DNA of 64,000 nucleotides from assembly GCF_001905595.1 (NCBI RefSeq), contig NZ_LIXI01000008.1, positions 277,465 through 341,464 on the forward strand, given 5' to 3'. The stretch is from Streptomyces sp. CB00316 (lineage in GTDB: Bacteria; Actinomycetota; Actinomycetes; Streptomycetales; Streptomycetaceae). The notes below the pieces were generated by a model, which saw nothing but the letters and a program-made list of their open reading frames with translations, ran no database searches and was not told the origin of the DNA. Of this stretch, positions 16,520 through 24,724 are shown piece by piece. Numbering within the stretch: the stretch's first letter is position 1; each line of letters opens with the position of its first letter. The position numbers and the translations under genes are program-made.

Positions 16520-16954
16520 TCAGGCCGCCGTGGTGAGCTGCGCGCGGCCGAAGAGCAGGGCGTATCCGGTCGGCAGGGCCCCGATGATCCGGGTGACCAG
16601 GGCCGGGTCCATCAGCGCGCCGACCGCGGCCAGTACGGTGCCCGCGTCCCAGCGGGCGGTCGCCGCGGTGCCGCCGGTCCGCACGGCCAGGTCGTCCACG
16701 AAACGCGCGGCCGGGGACGGGGCGATGCCGGGAGCCTCGGCGGCGAACACCAGGGCGGCCTCCCTGGGGAGCGCGGCGGCGAACGCGACCCGCTCCTCGC
16801 CGGTGATCTGGGCGCCGAGCCCGCCCAGGACGGCACGGAGGGCTTCCTCGGCCCGCTCCCGGGTGGGGTAGGCGCCCTCGTACCTGATCTTCTCCAGCAG
16901 CCGGTCGAACGTCATGGCCTTCGGGGCGGCGATGGTCCGAGGCTCAGGAATCAT
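16520..16954 (-). CDS. DUF2267 protein (first of a pair)
   Basis: 144 aa from ATG 16954; ATG 16915 (MTFDRLLEK) is possible and would match the neighbouring paralog's start better. The DUF2267 fold is an all-helical repeat: FDRLLEKIRYEGAYPTRERAEEALRAVLGGL, then GEERVAFAAALPREAALVF, and a second half ending IIGALPTGYALLFG. The family is linked to stress loci, but its biochemical role is not known. It shares order and several sequence blocks with the next gene, 97 bp away, suggesting tandem duplication. Confidence 0.85.
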   Translation of the reverse strand: MIPEPRTIAAPKAMTFDRLLEKIRYEGAYPTRERAEEALRAVLGGLGAQITGEERVAFAAALPREAALVFAAEAPGIAPSPAARFVDDLAVRTGGTAATARWDAGTVLAAVGALMDPALVTRIIGALPTGYALLFGRAQLTTAA

Positions 16955-17051
16955 GGCGGCGGCAGCCCTTCTCGTCGTCGTGCGGTGTCGGTTGTCTCTG
17001 GCTTCTACTCCGAAAGCGCCGCCGTACACCCCCTGGGGGGGTATTCGGCGG

Positions 17052-17447
17052 TCAAAGGGGGCCCGGATGGCCGAAGAGGAGGTCGTACCCCGCCGGCAAC
17101 TGCAACAGGATGCGGCGCAGCAGGTCCTCGCCGGCCGCGTCGGCGGCGACACTGAGGACGGCCCCCACGTCCCACATCGCCGTCCGTTCGGTGGCACCCT
17201 CGATCCAGGCCGCCGTGGCGCGGACGAACCGTTCCGGCGTGAGCGGTTCGGCGGCCTGCAGCGGGTCGAGCAGGATCAGGGCCATGGTCTCGGGGAGCCG
17301 GGCGGCGAGCTCGGCCCGCTCCCGGCCCACCAGGTGGGCGCCGAGAAGGGCCAGCACGACGCGTGCGGCGCGCTCGGCCTCTTCCCGGGTGTCGTACGTG
17401 CCGCGTTCCTGGACCCGGCCCAGGAACGCCTCCCATCGCAGGGTCAC
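17052..17447 (-). CDS. DUF2267 protein (second of a pair)
   Basis: 131 aa. MTLRWEAFLGRVQERGTYDT opens the family pattern; RERAELAARLPETMALILLD and LLQLPAGYDLLFGHPG close it. It aligns with its neighbour throughout (xRxxYxTRExAExAxRxVLxxLGA; GRERAxLAxxLPxxxALI; LPxGYxLLFG). It lies downstream of the small heat-shock gene on the same strand, separated by 108 bp, consistent with a stress-related group. Confidence 0.88.
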   Translation of the reverse strand: MTLRWEAFLGRVQERGTYDTREEAERAARVVLALLGAHLVGRERAELAARLPETMALILLDPLQAAEPLTPERFVRATAAWIEGATERTAMWDVGAVLSVAADAAGEDLLRRILLQLPAGYDLLFGHPGPL

Positions 17448-17555
17448 GGTGACCGCTCCCTCGGGCTGTCCCCCTTCGGGCGGGGACGGGTGCCGGGCCG
17501 GGAAGGGGATAAGGGGAGATCCGGCCCGGCCCCCGTCACGGACGGGCGAACCGGT

Positions 17556-17987
17556 TCAGCCCTTGATCTGCTTGCGTGAGGAGCCGCCGCCGACGGAGAT
17601 CTTGCGTGGCTTGGCCCGCTCGGCGATCGGGATGCGCAGGGTCAGTACACCCGCGTCGTAGCCGGCGTCGATGCGCTCGGTGTCCAGGGTGTCCGCCAGG
17701 ACGATCTGGCGGGAGAACACCCCCAGCGGACGCTCGGAGAGCTCCATCTGCACATCGTCCGTGTTGACGGCCGGCCGGCGCTCGGCCCGGACGGTCAGCA
17801 TGTTGCGCTCGACGTCGATGTCGATCGCGTCCGGCGAGACGCCGGGAAGATCGAACGCCACCACGTACTCGTCGCCCTCGCGGTACGCGTCCATCGGCAT
17901 CGCCGAGGGCCGCGACCAGGTGCCGGGGCGCAGGATCTGCTCGGTGATCCGGTCGAGTTCACGGAAGGGGTCGGTACGCATGAGCAT
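17556..17987 (-). CDS. hsp18: Small heat-shock protein, Hsp20/alpha-crystallin family (Hsp18-like)
   Basis: 143 aa, the usual length of Streptomyces Hsp18. It begins MLMRTDPFRELDRITEQIL, and the alpha-crystallin domain spans about 35-130 (DEYVVAFDLPGVSPDAIDID; RPLGVFSRQIVLADTLD; YDAGVLTLRIPIAERAKPRKI, which contains the conserved A-x-x-x-G-V-L). It is an ATP-independent holdase that keeps unfolding proteins soluble. A RheA-type operator lies 64 bp upstream of its start, and the gene for the RheA-like regulator is divergent, so heat-relieved repression is expected. Confidence 0.95.
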   Translation of the reverse strand: MLMRTDPFRELDRITEQILRPGTWSRPSAMPMDAYREGDEYVVAFDLPGVSPDAIDIDVERNMLTVRAERRPAVNTDDVQMELSERPLGVFSRQIVLADTLDTERIDAGYDAGVLTLRIPIAERAKPRKISVGGGSSRKQIKG

Positions 17988-18050
17988 TGCGAAAACACCT
18001 CCAGTCGGTCGGGCGGAAGCCCGCGCGTTTCACCTGAATCCGTTGTAGCA

Positions 18051-18069
18051 TGTCATCCATTCGATGACA
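18051..18069. promoter_or_regulatory. RheA-type operator, TGTCATC-N5-GATGACA
   Basis: TGTCATC, spacer CATTC and GATGACA form a perfect 7-5-7 dyad between the divergent hsp18-like gene and the regulator gene. The repeat is, as I remember it, the published binding site of RheA at hsp18 in Streptomyces albus. It is placed to control both promoters. Confidence 0.88.
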
Positions 18070-18115
18070 AGCGAAATGTCACCGGAAGGACGACAAGCAC
18101 GCAGAAGGAGCCACC

Positions 18116-18799
18116 GTGCCAGCAGCGGAGCAGCCCGATCCGGCCCGCCACCCCGATCCGGACGCCGTCTCCCTCCTCGCCGCCGCTGCGGCGCTGGGGG
18201 TCATCGACGACGCGGTCCGCGGGGCCAGGGCCGCCACGGCGGACCGACCCGACGGTGCGGCGGCCGATCCCGACCGCGCCCAGGCACTGGCCTCGCTCCA
18301 GCTGCTGCGGGAGGTGCGGGAGCGGCTCGCCGGCTGGGAGACCGGGCTGATCGAGGCGGCCCGCACGGCGGGGGCCAGCTGGGCCGACCTGGCGGACCCG
18401 CTCGGCGTCGCCAGCCGGCAGGCGGCCGAGCGCCGCTATCTGCGCCTGCGTCCAGGCTCCCTGGGCTCCACCGGGGAGCAGCGGGTCAAGGCCACCCGGG
18501 ACCGCCGGGCCGCCGACCGCACCATCACCACCTGGGCCAGGGAGAACGCGGCGGAGCTGCGCTCGCTCGCCGGCCAGGTCACCGCCCTGACCGGCCTCCC
18601 CTCCCCCGCCGACCCTCCGCTGGACCACCTGCGCCAGGCCCTCGCCGCCGACGACGCCGCCCTCCTGGTCACCCCACTCGCCGCAGTCCGGCCCCATCTG
18701 CCGTCGGGGCAGCAGCAGTTGGCCGACCGGATCGACTCGCTCACCCGCCTCACCGGAGAGCTGCGCGAGGACACCACGGCCCGGCGGCAGAACAGCTGA
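18116..18799 (+). CDS. Hsp18 transcriptional regulator (RheA-like)
   Basis: 227 aa from GTG 18116, with AAGGAG 7 nt upstream. The length and the position divergent to hsp18 match RheA, the thermosensing repressor of hsp18. A helix-turn-helix-like stretch appears in the middle (GLIEAARTAGASWADLADPL then GVASRQAAERRYLRLRPG), followed by a helical tail. No enzyme motif is present. The shared operator supports autoregulation. The gene ends inside the left arm of a strong hairpin. Confidence 0.85.
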   Translation: MPAAEQPDPARHPDPDAVSLLAAAAALGVIDDAVRGARAATADRPDGAAADPDRAQALASLQLLREVRERLAGWETGLIEAARTAGASWADLADPLGVASRQAAERRYLRLRPGSLGSTGEQRVKATRDRRAADRTITTWARENAAELRSLAGQVTALTGLPSPADPPLDHLRQALAADDAALLVTPLAAVRPHLPSGQQQLADRIDSLTRLTGELREDTTARRQNS

Positions 18800-18833
18800 G
18801 CGGCGGAGGGCTTCTCCAGCCCTCCGCCGCTCA
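18797..18833. terminator. Bidirectional hairpin terminator, 16-bp perfect stem
   Basis: Arms at 18797-18812 and 18818-18833 (TGAGCGGCGGAGGGCT and its exact complement) flank the 5-nt loop TCTCC. The left arm starts at the stop codon of the Hsp18 regulator, and the convergent methyltransferase gene ends 22 bp beyond the right arm. There is no T-tract, as is common for Streptomyces terminators. Confidence 0.85.
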
Positions 18834-18854
18834 GTACACCCTGCCGCTCACCGC

Positions 18855-19640
18855 CTACGGCTTGCGGGCCACCAGACCCCACTGGTCGACCAGCACCGGG
18901 TCGTCCTCCTCGGGGCGCCACAGCGCGATCGACAGGAAGCCCGGCTCGATGATCTCCAGGCCCTCGGCGCAGCCGGTGATCTCCTCCGGCTCCCGGACCA
19001 GGTACGGCGGGTTCTCGCCGGAGTCGTACGCCTCCTGCGCGGCCAGCGTCTGTGGTGTCTTCACCGTGTCGCAGAGGACCAGGTAGCTGCCCGACGGCAT
19101 CCGGGCCATGTACCGCTGGACGACATCGATGCCGTCGGCCGGGGTCAGGTGCCCCAGCGTCGAGAGCAGGAGGACGGCGACGGGCTGGGAGAGGTCGAGG
19201 GTCTTCGCCGCCTCGTCCACCACCGCGTCCGTGTCGGACAGGTCGGCGTCCACGTAGTCCGTCCGGCCCTCCGGGGCGCTGGTCAGCAGGGCGTGGGCGT
19301 GGGCGAGGACGATGGGGTCGTTGTCCACGTAGACGATCCGCGCGTCGGACGCGATGCCCTGGGCCACCTCGTGGGTACTGTTCGCCACCGGCAGGCCGGT
19401 GCCGACGTCCAGGAACTGGCGGATGCCCAGCGAGGCGAGGTGCCGGATCGCGCGGGCCTGGAACGCGCGGGAGGCGCGCGCGATGCCGACCATCTGCGGG
19501 TAGGCCGCGCTCACCGCGTCGGCCAGTTCGCGGTCCACGGGGTAGTTGTCCTTGCCACCCAGCCAGGCGTTCCACACCCTCGCCGAATGCGGGACGTCGG
19601 AGCGGATCCTGCGGCGGAACTCGACGTCGTCGACGCTCAT
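18855..19640 (-). CDS. SAV2177-family SAM-dependent methyltransferase (DUF574)
   Basis: 261 aa. It has the family opening PHSARVWNAWLGGKDNYPVD, then RAIRHLASLGIRQFLDVGTGLP (SAM motif I), VYVDNDPIVLAHAHALL and LSTLGHLTPADG, with the usual ending VDQWGLVARKP. These proteins are greatly amplified in Streptomyces genomes and their substrates are largely unknown. The start is the ATG of MSVDDVEF, with GAGGAGAG just upstream. The 3' end abuts the 16-bp stem hairpin. Confidence 0.93.
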   Translation of the reverse strand: MSVDDVEFRRRIRSDVPHSARVWNAWLGGKDNYPVDRELADAVSAAYPQMVGIARASRAFQARAIRHLASLGIRQFLDVGTGLPVANSTHEVAQGIASDARIVYVDNDPIVLAHAHALLTSAPEGRTDYVDADLSDTDAVVDEAAKTLDLSQPVAVLLLSTLGHLTPADGIDVVQRYMARMPSGSYLVLCDTVKTPQTLAAQEAYDSGENPPYLVREPEEITGCAEGLEIIEPGFLSIALWRPEEDDPVLVDQWGLVARKP

Positions 19641-19749
19641 GTCTCTCCTCTACTCACTGTCCGTGCAAGGCCGTTGACCGCGTAACCGCCGGTGAGAGCC
19701 TTGATCTGACCGTACATGGCCATCCCGGTTCCCGCTGACCGCCCCTCCC

Positions 19750-20679
19750 TCAGACCAGGTCCGCATCCAGGCCCGTCAGGCGCGCCGACTCCTCCCACAG
19801 CGCCCGCGCCATGCCTATGTCCCGTGCCCGGGCTGACCTGCGCGCCGGACCCGGGGCTCCCCGGGTCTCGCCCAGGTGCCGGGGGCCGTAGTACGAGGCG
19901 CCGGGCGCGTCCGGAAGCGTCGCGGCGTACAGCGTGGGCAGGGCTCCGGCGGAGGCGGGCTGGGTGTACAGGCGCGAGGCCCTCTCCAGCTTCGCCGCCC
20001 AGTTCCGGCCGGACAGCTTGGGGCCCGCCTGCCCCAGCTCCGTCGCGGCGAGGCCGGGGTGCGCGGCGAGGGCGAGCAGGTCGCGTCCGGAGGCCCGGGC
20101 GCGCCGGTCGAGTTCGGCGGTGAAGAGCAGGTTGGCCAGCTTGGACTGCGCGTAGGCGCCCCACTTGCCGTACCCGCGCTCGGCGTTGAGATCGTCGAGG
20201 TCGATGCGGCCGATGCGGTGGACCAGCGAGGAGAGCGTCACCACGCGGGCCGGTCCCGCCACGCCGAGCACCGGCAGCAGCCTGAGGGTCAGGGCGAAGT
20301 GGCCGAGGTGGTTGGTACCGAACTGCATCTCGAAGCCGTCCGCCGTGCGCAGGAGCGGCAGGGCCATCACCCCGGCGTTGTTCACCAGGAGGTCGAGGCG
20401 GCCGTCCACCTCCTTCGCGATGGTGTCCGCCGCTTCGGCCACCGAGGCCAGGTCAGCCAGGTCCAGACGGACGAGCCGGGTGTCGGAGCGCGGTGCGGCA
20501 CGGCGTACGGCCGCCAGCGCGCGCCGGCCCCGCTCGGCGTCGCGGCAGGCGAGGACGGTACGGGCGCCGGAGCGGGCCAGGGCAAGCGCGGTGAAGGCCC
20601 CGATGCCGCTGTTGGCGCCGGTGACCACGGCGGTCCTGCCGGAGAGGTCGGGCATGTCGTGGAGATTCCAGGAGTGCAT
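19750..20679 (-). CDS. Short-chain dehydrogenase/reductase
   Basis: 309 aa from ATG 20679 (MHSWNLHDMPDLSGRTAVVTG), with GGGGAGG about 8 nt upstream. NAD(P) loop TGANSGIGAFTA, LVNNAGVMALP, FGTNHLGHFAL, and the catalytic Ser (VTLSSLVHR) and YxxxK (YAQSKLANLL) are all present. It belongs to the retinol dehydrogenase-like group of oxidoreductases. A fragment of a carboxymuconolactone decarboxylase gene lies immediately upstream. Confidence 0.93.
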   Translation of the reverse strand: MHSWNLHDMPDLSGRTAVVTGANSGIGAFTALALARSGARTVLACRDAERGRRALAAVRRAAPRSDTRLVRLDLADLASVAEAADTIAKEVDGRLDLLVNNAGVMALPLLRTADGFEMQFGTNHLGHFALTLRLLPVLGVAGPARVVTLSSLVHRIGRIDLDDLNAERGYGKWGAYAQSKLANLLFTAELDRRARASGRDLLALAAHPGLAATELGQAGPKLSGRNWAAKLERASRLYTQPASAGALPTLYAATLPDAPGASYYGPRHLGETRGAPGPARRSARARDIGMARALWEESARLTGLDADLV

Positions 20680-20718
20680 GCCACACACCTCCCCGACAGG
20701 GGCCGGGTCACACACCGG

Positions 20719-20874
20719 TCAGCCGAACTGGCCCACCTTGTAGTCGCCCGCGGGCTGCTGGACGATCACGTTCAGTCGGTTGAAGGCGTTGATGAGGGCG
20801 GTCAGGGAGACCAGCGCGACGAGCTGGTCCTCGTCGAAGTGCTCGGCGGCCCGTGCCCGGACCTCGTCCGTCAC
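20719..20874 (-). pseudogene. C-terminal fragment of a carboxymuconolactone decarboxylase/AhpD-like protein
   Basis: 51 codons from a GTG at 20874 read TDEVRARAAEHFDEDQLVAL then VSLTALINAFNRLNVIVQQP and end AGDYKVGQFG. This is the last third of the AhpD-like family, which continues at the N-terminus with a CxxC peroxidatic motif about 100 residues long. That part is absent: upstream DNA holds no matching frame. No ribosome site precedes the GTG. It is a truncated remnant. Confidence 0.75.
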
Positions 20875-20934
20875 CGGTGGCGACCTTCTTCCCCCCACGA
20901 GACGGCCGGGCGGCCGCTGCGCGGCTCGGGGCCT

Positions 20935-21057
20935 ATGGTGGAGACGCCCGAGCAGGCCCCGCAGCTCGTGGCGCGGAGCCGTGCGGCATCGGGGCGGCAG
21001 GCGCGGGACGTCTGGCTGCGGGTGCGCCATCTGTGGCGGGGGGCCGGGGACACGTAG
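20935..21057 (+). CDS. Possible 40-codon ORF, unknown
   Basis: MVETPEQAPQLVARSRAASG followed by RQARDVWLRVRHLWRGAGDT. Nearly every codon ends in G or C, the pattern of genuine genes here. GGGG lies 3-6 nt before the ATG, a weak and close ribosome site. It may be a small gene or the tail of a lost one, since it sits where the upstream part of the neighbouring truncated gene should be. No family is recognised. Confidence 0.3.
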   Translation: MVETPEQAPQLVARSRAASGRQARDVWLRVRHLWRGAGDT

Positions 21058-21060
21058 GCG

Positions 21061-21543
21061 TCAGGCGTCGACCGGCGTCGGCTGGAACCAGGCCGGCCCC
21101 TCCGTCAGCGCCTGCTTGATCCGGAAGAGGGCGAACTCGGCGAGCGGCGGCAGCCCGTCCAGCGGGAACCAACCGACATCCAGCGACTCGTCGTCGTTGA
21201 CCCGGGCCTCGCCGCCGGTCGCCCGGCAGCGGAAGGTGATGTCGACGTACTGGCAGCGGTCGCCGTTGGCGTACTGCACGGGCTGCAGCGCCTGGGTGAG
21301 CACCAGACGCTCGGCCACGCAGTGCACGCCGGTCTCCTCCAGCACCTCGCGCTCCGCCGTCCGCGCGGGCTCCTCCCCCGGATCCGAGATGCCGCCGATC
21401 ACCGACCACTTTCCGGTGTCCGCCCGCCGCCCCAGCAGGACGCGGCCCTCGTCGTCGAAGACGATGGCGGTCACCCCGGGGAGCAGGAGCAGCTGGTGTC
21501 CGGCGGTGGCGCGGATGGTGCGGATGAAGTCGGGAGTCGCCAT
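21061..21543 (-). CDS. NUDIX hydrolase
   Basis: 160 aa starting MATPDFIRTIRATAGHQLLL. The Nudix box is complete: G-x5-E-x7-REVLEETGV within IGGISDPGEEPARTAEREVLEE, providing the metal-binding glutamates. LGRRADTGKWSVIGG before it and YVDITFRCRATGGEARVNDDE after it fit nucleotide diphosphate hydrolases of the ADP-ribose or mutT type. The exact substrate is not visible. It follows the lnt-like gene on the same strand with a 29 bp gap. Confidence 0.93.
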   Translation of the reverse strand: MATPDFIRTIRATAGHQLLLLPGVTAIVFDDEGRVLLGRRADTGKWSVIGGISDPGEEPARTAEREVLEETGVHCVAERLVLTQALQPVQYANGDRCQYVDITFRCRATGGEARVNDDESLDVGWFPLDGLPPLAEFALFRIKQALTEGPAWFQPTPVDA

Positions 21544-21572
21544 GCGTCCGAGCCTACGTGTCCGGTCCGGGC

Positions 21573-23177
21573 CTACCGCGCGGTCCCCCGCTCCCGCCGC
21601 GCCCGTGCCGCCGACACGCCCGCCCAGCCCAGGCCGGCCACGGCCAGCAGGGCGATGACGGCTTCCGGCAGCGGGCCCATCCGGGTGGCGGGGGTGAGCG
21701 AGGAGCGCAGCGGGACCTCGGCGACCAGTGCGTCGGGGGTGAACATGTCGCTCCGGTCCGCGATCGTGCCGTCGGGCCGGATGACCGCGCTGACACCGCT
21801 GGTGACGGGGACGACCACGGACCGCCCGTGCTCGACGGCCCGGACCTGGGACATGGCGAGCTGCTGGTAGGTCATCTCGCTGCGGCCGAAGGTCGCGTTG
21901 TTGCTGGGCACGGCGATCATCTGGCCGCCGTGGAGGACGGTGTCGCGGGCGGCGTCGTCGAAGGCGGCCTCGTAGCAGGTCACCATCCCCACCTTCGTAC
22001 CGGCGAGGTCGAAGACGCCGACCCGGGTGCCGGGGACGAACTCGCGCTGTACGCGGTCGACGTCCTCGCTGAAGAAGCGGGCGACCGTCCGCATCGGCAT
22101 GTACTCGCCGAACGGCTGGATGTGCCGCTTGTCGTAGGTGGCGACGGGGCCCTTGTCCGGGTCCCACTCGATCAGGGTGTTGCGCAGGCTGTCGGAGCCC
22201 TTCTCGACCACGGAGCCGACGACGGTGGGGACACCGATGGCCTTCACCGCGTCGTCGATGACCTGGCGGGCGTCGGCGTTGAGGTACGGGTCGAGGTCGG
22301 AGGAGTTCTCCGGCCAGAGGACGAAGTCGGGCTGCTTCGCCTTTCCGGCCTCGACCTCGTCGGCGAGCTGGGTGGTGCGCTTGGCGTGGTTGTCCAGGAC
22401 GGCGCGGCGCTGGGCGTTGAAGTCGAGGCCGAGGCGGGGCACGTTGCCCTGGATCGCGGCGACGGTGGCGGTGCCGTCCTCGGCGGAGTCGTCGACGAGC
22501 GGGAGCGAGGCGAGCGCGGCCACGACGGGTACGAGGACGCAGGCGGCGGCTCCGGCGACGGCGGCGCGCGGGATCTCGCCGGTGGAGCGGTACGTACGGA
22601 AGCGGCGCACGGCCTCGTAGAGCCCGAAGCCGCACAGCACGACGGCGAAGGAGAGCAGCGGGGTGCCGCCGAGCGCGGCGAGCGGCAGGAACACGCTCTC
22701 CGCCTGGCCGAAGGCGATCTTGCCCCAGGGGAAGCCGCCGAACGGGATCCGGGCCCGGACCGCCTCGTCCAGGGTCCAGACCGCGGCCGCCCAGAAGGGC
22801 CAGTACGCGATCCGGGTCACGGCGGCGATCCCGAGGCAGCCCACCGCGATGAAGAGCGCCTCGGCGGCGGCGAGGGCGAGCCACGGCACCGGGCCGACGT
22901 CCTCGCCGGTCCAGTGCAGCAGCGGGAGCATGAAGCCGAGCCCGGACAGCAGCCCGAGGCCGAAGGCGGCACGCGGCCTGCGCCCGTACAGGACCCAGCC
23001 GAGCAGGGCGAAGCCGGGCAGGACGAGCCACCAGAGCGGCCGGGGCGGGAAGCTCGCGTAGAGCAGCACGCCGGAGAGGGCTGCGGCGGCCGGACGCAGG
23101 AGCCGCTGCGGCAGTCCGGCGGTCGGGGGCGTCGACGCGGGCCGCGGGTCGTCGACGGGGGTCATAGTGGCGCTCAC
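21573..23177 (-). CDS. lnt: Apolipoprotein N-acyltransferase
   Basis: 534 aa. About six to eight N-terminal membrane segments are followed by an extracytoplasmic carbon-nitrogen hydrolase domain (about 225-500) and one last helix. The catalytic triad is intact: Glu near 290 (LWPENSSD), Lys near 350 (YDKRHIQPFGEYMP) and Cys near 401 (VTCYEAAFDD). It adds the third acyl chain to the N-terminal cysteine of lipoproteins, completing their maturation. One likely client, a fasciclin lipoprotein, is encoded at 57 kb. Streptomyces commonly carry more than one lnt copy. Confidence 0.95.
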   Translation of the reverse strand: MSATMTPVDDPRPASTPPTAGLPQRLLRPAAAALSGVLLYASFPPRPLWWLVLPGFALLGWVLYGRRPRAAFGLGLLSGLGFMLPLLHWTGEDVGPVPWLALAAAEALFIAVGCLGIAAVTRIAYWPFWAAAVWTLDEAVRARIPFGGFPWGKIAFGQAESVFLPLAALGGTPLLSFAVVLCGFGLYEAVRRFRTYRSTGEIPRAAVAGAAACVLVPVVAALASLPLVDDSAEDGTATVAAIQGNVPRLGLDFNAQRRAVLDNHAKRTTQLADEVEAGKAKQPDFVLWPENSSDLDPYLNADARQVIDDAVKAIGVPTVVGSVVEKGSDSLRNTLIEWDPDKGPVATYDKRHIQPFGEYMPMRTVARFFSEDVDRVQREFVPGTRVGVFDLAGTKVGMVTCYEAAFDDAARDTVLHGGQMIAVPSNNATFGRSEMTYQQLAMSQVRAVEHGRSVVVPVTSGVSAVIRPDGTIADRSDMFTPDALVAEVPLRSSLTPATRMGPLPEAVIALLAVAGLGWAGVSAARARRERGTAR

Positions 23178-23269
23178 CTGGCGGAGTCTACGGTGGGCGG
23201 CTGTGGGCGGGGGGCCGCCCCGGGGCCGCGGGGGCCGCCGAATGGCCGTCCTCCGCCGTGTCCGCGTGG

Positions 23270-23833
23270 TCAGTCCTGGTCCCGCTCCGCGCCGGCGGCC
23301 AGGTGGAGGCGTTCGCGGATGAAGCGTACGGCGGCCTCCGCGTCATCCACCGTGACGGTGAAGGTGCGGCCGTCACCGAGCCGGAGGGCCATGCCCTCGC
23401 CCTTGCGCACCACGACGGCGGTGCCCTGCTCGGGGCGCCAGCGGTAGCCCCACCCGCCCCACTGGCGCGGGTTGACCTTGGCCACGTAATCCGCGCCGAC
23501 CACATGGGTGAGCAGGATCCTGCGGCGCGGCAGCCCGGCGTGGCCGCAGCGGACCTCCAGGGCGTCCCGGTCGACCTTCACGGCCACATGGACGAAGGCG
23601 AGCGTCCCGAAGAGGATGAGCAGTCCGACGGCGAGGCAGCCGACGACGGACATCAGCAGCGGGGCGAATCCGGACGACCAGGGCGAGACGACGGCGAGCT
23701 CGATGCCCAGAGCCATGCAGCCCGCGCCCGCCAGGGCCAAAAGCCACTGGATGCGGTTGGTCGCGCGGCCGGTCCAGACGGTGGACGGGGCCTGCGACGA
23801 GCCGTGGTGCGCGCTCTCGGAGTGGTCCGTCAT
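23270..23833 (-). CDS. Membrane protein, two helices plus PH-like domain
   Basis: 187 aa. Two membrane helices at about 28-80 (LLALAGAGCMALGIELAV and LMSVVGCLAVGLLILFGTLA) are followed by a domain reading VDRDALEVRCGHAGLPRRRI, LTHVVGADYVAKVNPRQWGG and TFTVTVDDAEAAVRFIRERL. That pattern matches bacterial PH-like membrane proteins of Streptomyces (DUF3093-like). Function is unknown. It is upstream of lnt on the same strand. Confidence 0.75.
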   Translation of the reverse strand: MTDHSESAHHGSSQAPSTVWTGRATNRIQWLLALAGAGCMALGIELAVVSPWSSGFAPLLMSVVGCLAVGLLILFGTLAFVHVAVKVDRDALEVRCGHAGLPRRRILLTHVVGADYVAKVNPRQWGGWGYRWRPEQGTAVVVRKGEGMALRLGDGRTFTVTVDDAEAAVRFIRERLHLAAGAERDQD

Positions 23834-23880
23834 ATTCGCAGCGTACCCACCCTCGGGCCGCCCGGCCCGGGGCTGCGGGG

Positions 23881-24666
23881 TCAGCGGGCGGGGGCCGCGG
23901 CCTGGAGGGCGCGGCCCTCCGCGTAGGCCAGAGCGGGCTCCGGCAGGGTGCCGGGGTGTCCGGCGAGCAGGACGGTGAGCGTGCCGGACGGTTCGGCCGT
24001 CGGGGCGGCATCAGCGCCGATCCGACGCAGCGCCTGGGCGGCGACGGCCCCGGCGGAGCCGTGCAGGACGAGCGGCGGGTGGCCCGGCTGCTGGACTGCG
24101 GCGCGGATGCGGTCGGCGACCAGCTCGTAGTGGGTGCAGCCGAGGACCATGGCCCGGACGCCCGGCGGCGTGAGGGCGGCGGCAGCGGCGACGGCGCGGT
24201 CGATGCCGGCCTCGTCGCCGTGTTCGACGGCGTCGGCGAGACCCGGGCAGGGGACCTCGGTGACATCGACGGCCCCGGCGAACTCGGCGATCAGCCCGCG
24301 CTGGTAGGGGCTGCCGGTGGTGGCCGGGGTGGCCCAGATGGCGACCGGGCCGCCGCCCGCGGCGGCGGGCTTGATGGCGGGTACCGTGCCGATGACCGGC
24401 AGCGCGGGCTCCAGCGCGGCGCGGAGCGCGGCCAGGGCGTGGACGGAGGCGGTGTTGCACGCGACGATCAGGGCGTCCGGCCGGTGGGCGGCGGCGGCGC
24501 GGGCCACGGCCAGCGCGCGGGCGGTGACGTCCTCGGGGGTGCGCGGGCCCCAGGGCATGGAGCCGGGGTCCGAGGAGATGACCAGCTCGGCGTCGGGCCG
24601 CAGCCGGCGAACGGCGGCCGCTGCCGCCAGCAGGCCGATTCCGGAGTCCATGAGCGCGATCTTCAC
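23881..24666 (-). CDS. Aspartate/glutamate racemase family protein (MurI-like)
   Basis: 261 aa, typical of glutamate racemase. MDSGIGLLAAAAAVRRLRPD replaces the canonical DSGxGGL start; the first catalytic cysteine is in VACNTASVHAL and the second in VLGCTHYELV. Both cysteines are present, so racemisation or a related two-base reaction is possible. The altered glycine motif (DSGIGLLA) and the lack of genes for wall synthesis nearby suggest a divergent second copy, not the housekeeping murI. Confidence 0.85.
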   Translation of the reverse strand: MKIALMDSGIGLLAAAAAVRRLRPDAELVISSDPGSMPWGPRTPEDVTARALAVARAAAAHRPDALIVACNTASVHALAALRAALEPALPVIGTVPAIKPAAAGGGPVAIWATPATTGSPYQRGLIAEFAGAVDVTEVPCPGLADAVEHGDEAGIDRAVAAAAALTPPGVRAMVLGCTHYELVADRIRAAVQQPGHPPLVLHGSAGAVAAQALRRIGADAAPTAEPSGTLTVLLAGHPGTLPEPALAYAEGRALQAAAPAR

Positions 24667-24724
24667 CCGGTCACCCTAGCCGACAGTCCTTGCGGACCGG
24701 GCTCGGTGGGGCAGACTGCGGCGA

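Noticed and set aside
15071..17155. A 694-codon plus-strand frame
   Set aside because: It is the shadow of SulP in another frame and antisense of DUF2267. Only 16373-16486 within it shows real similarity, to carbonic anhydrase.
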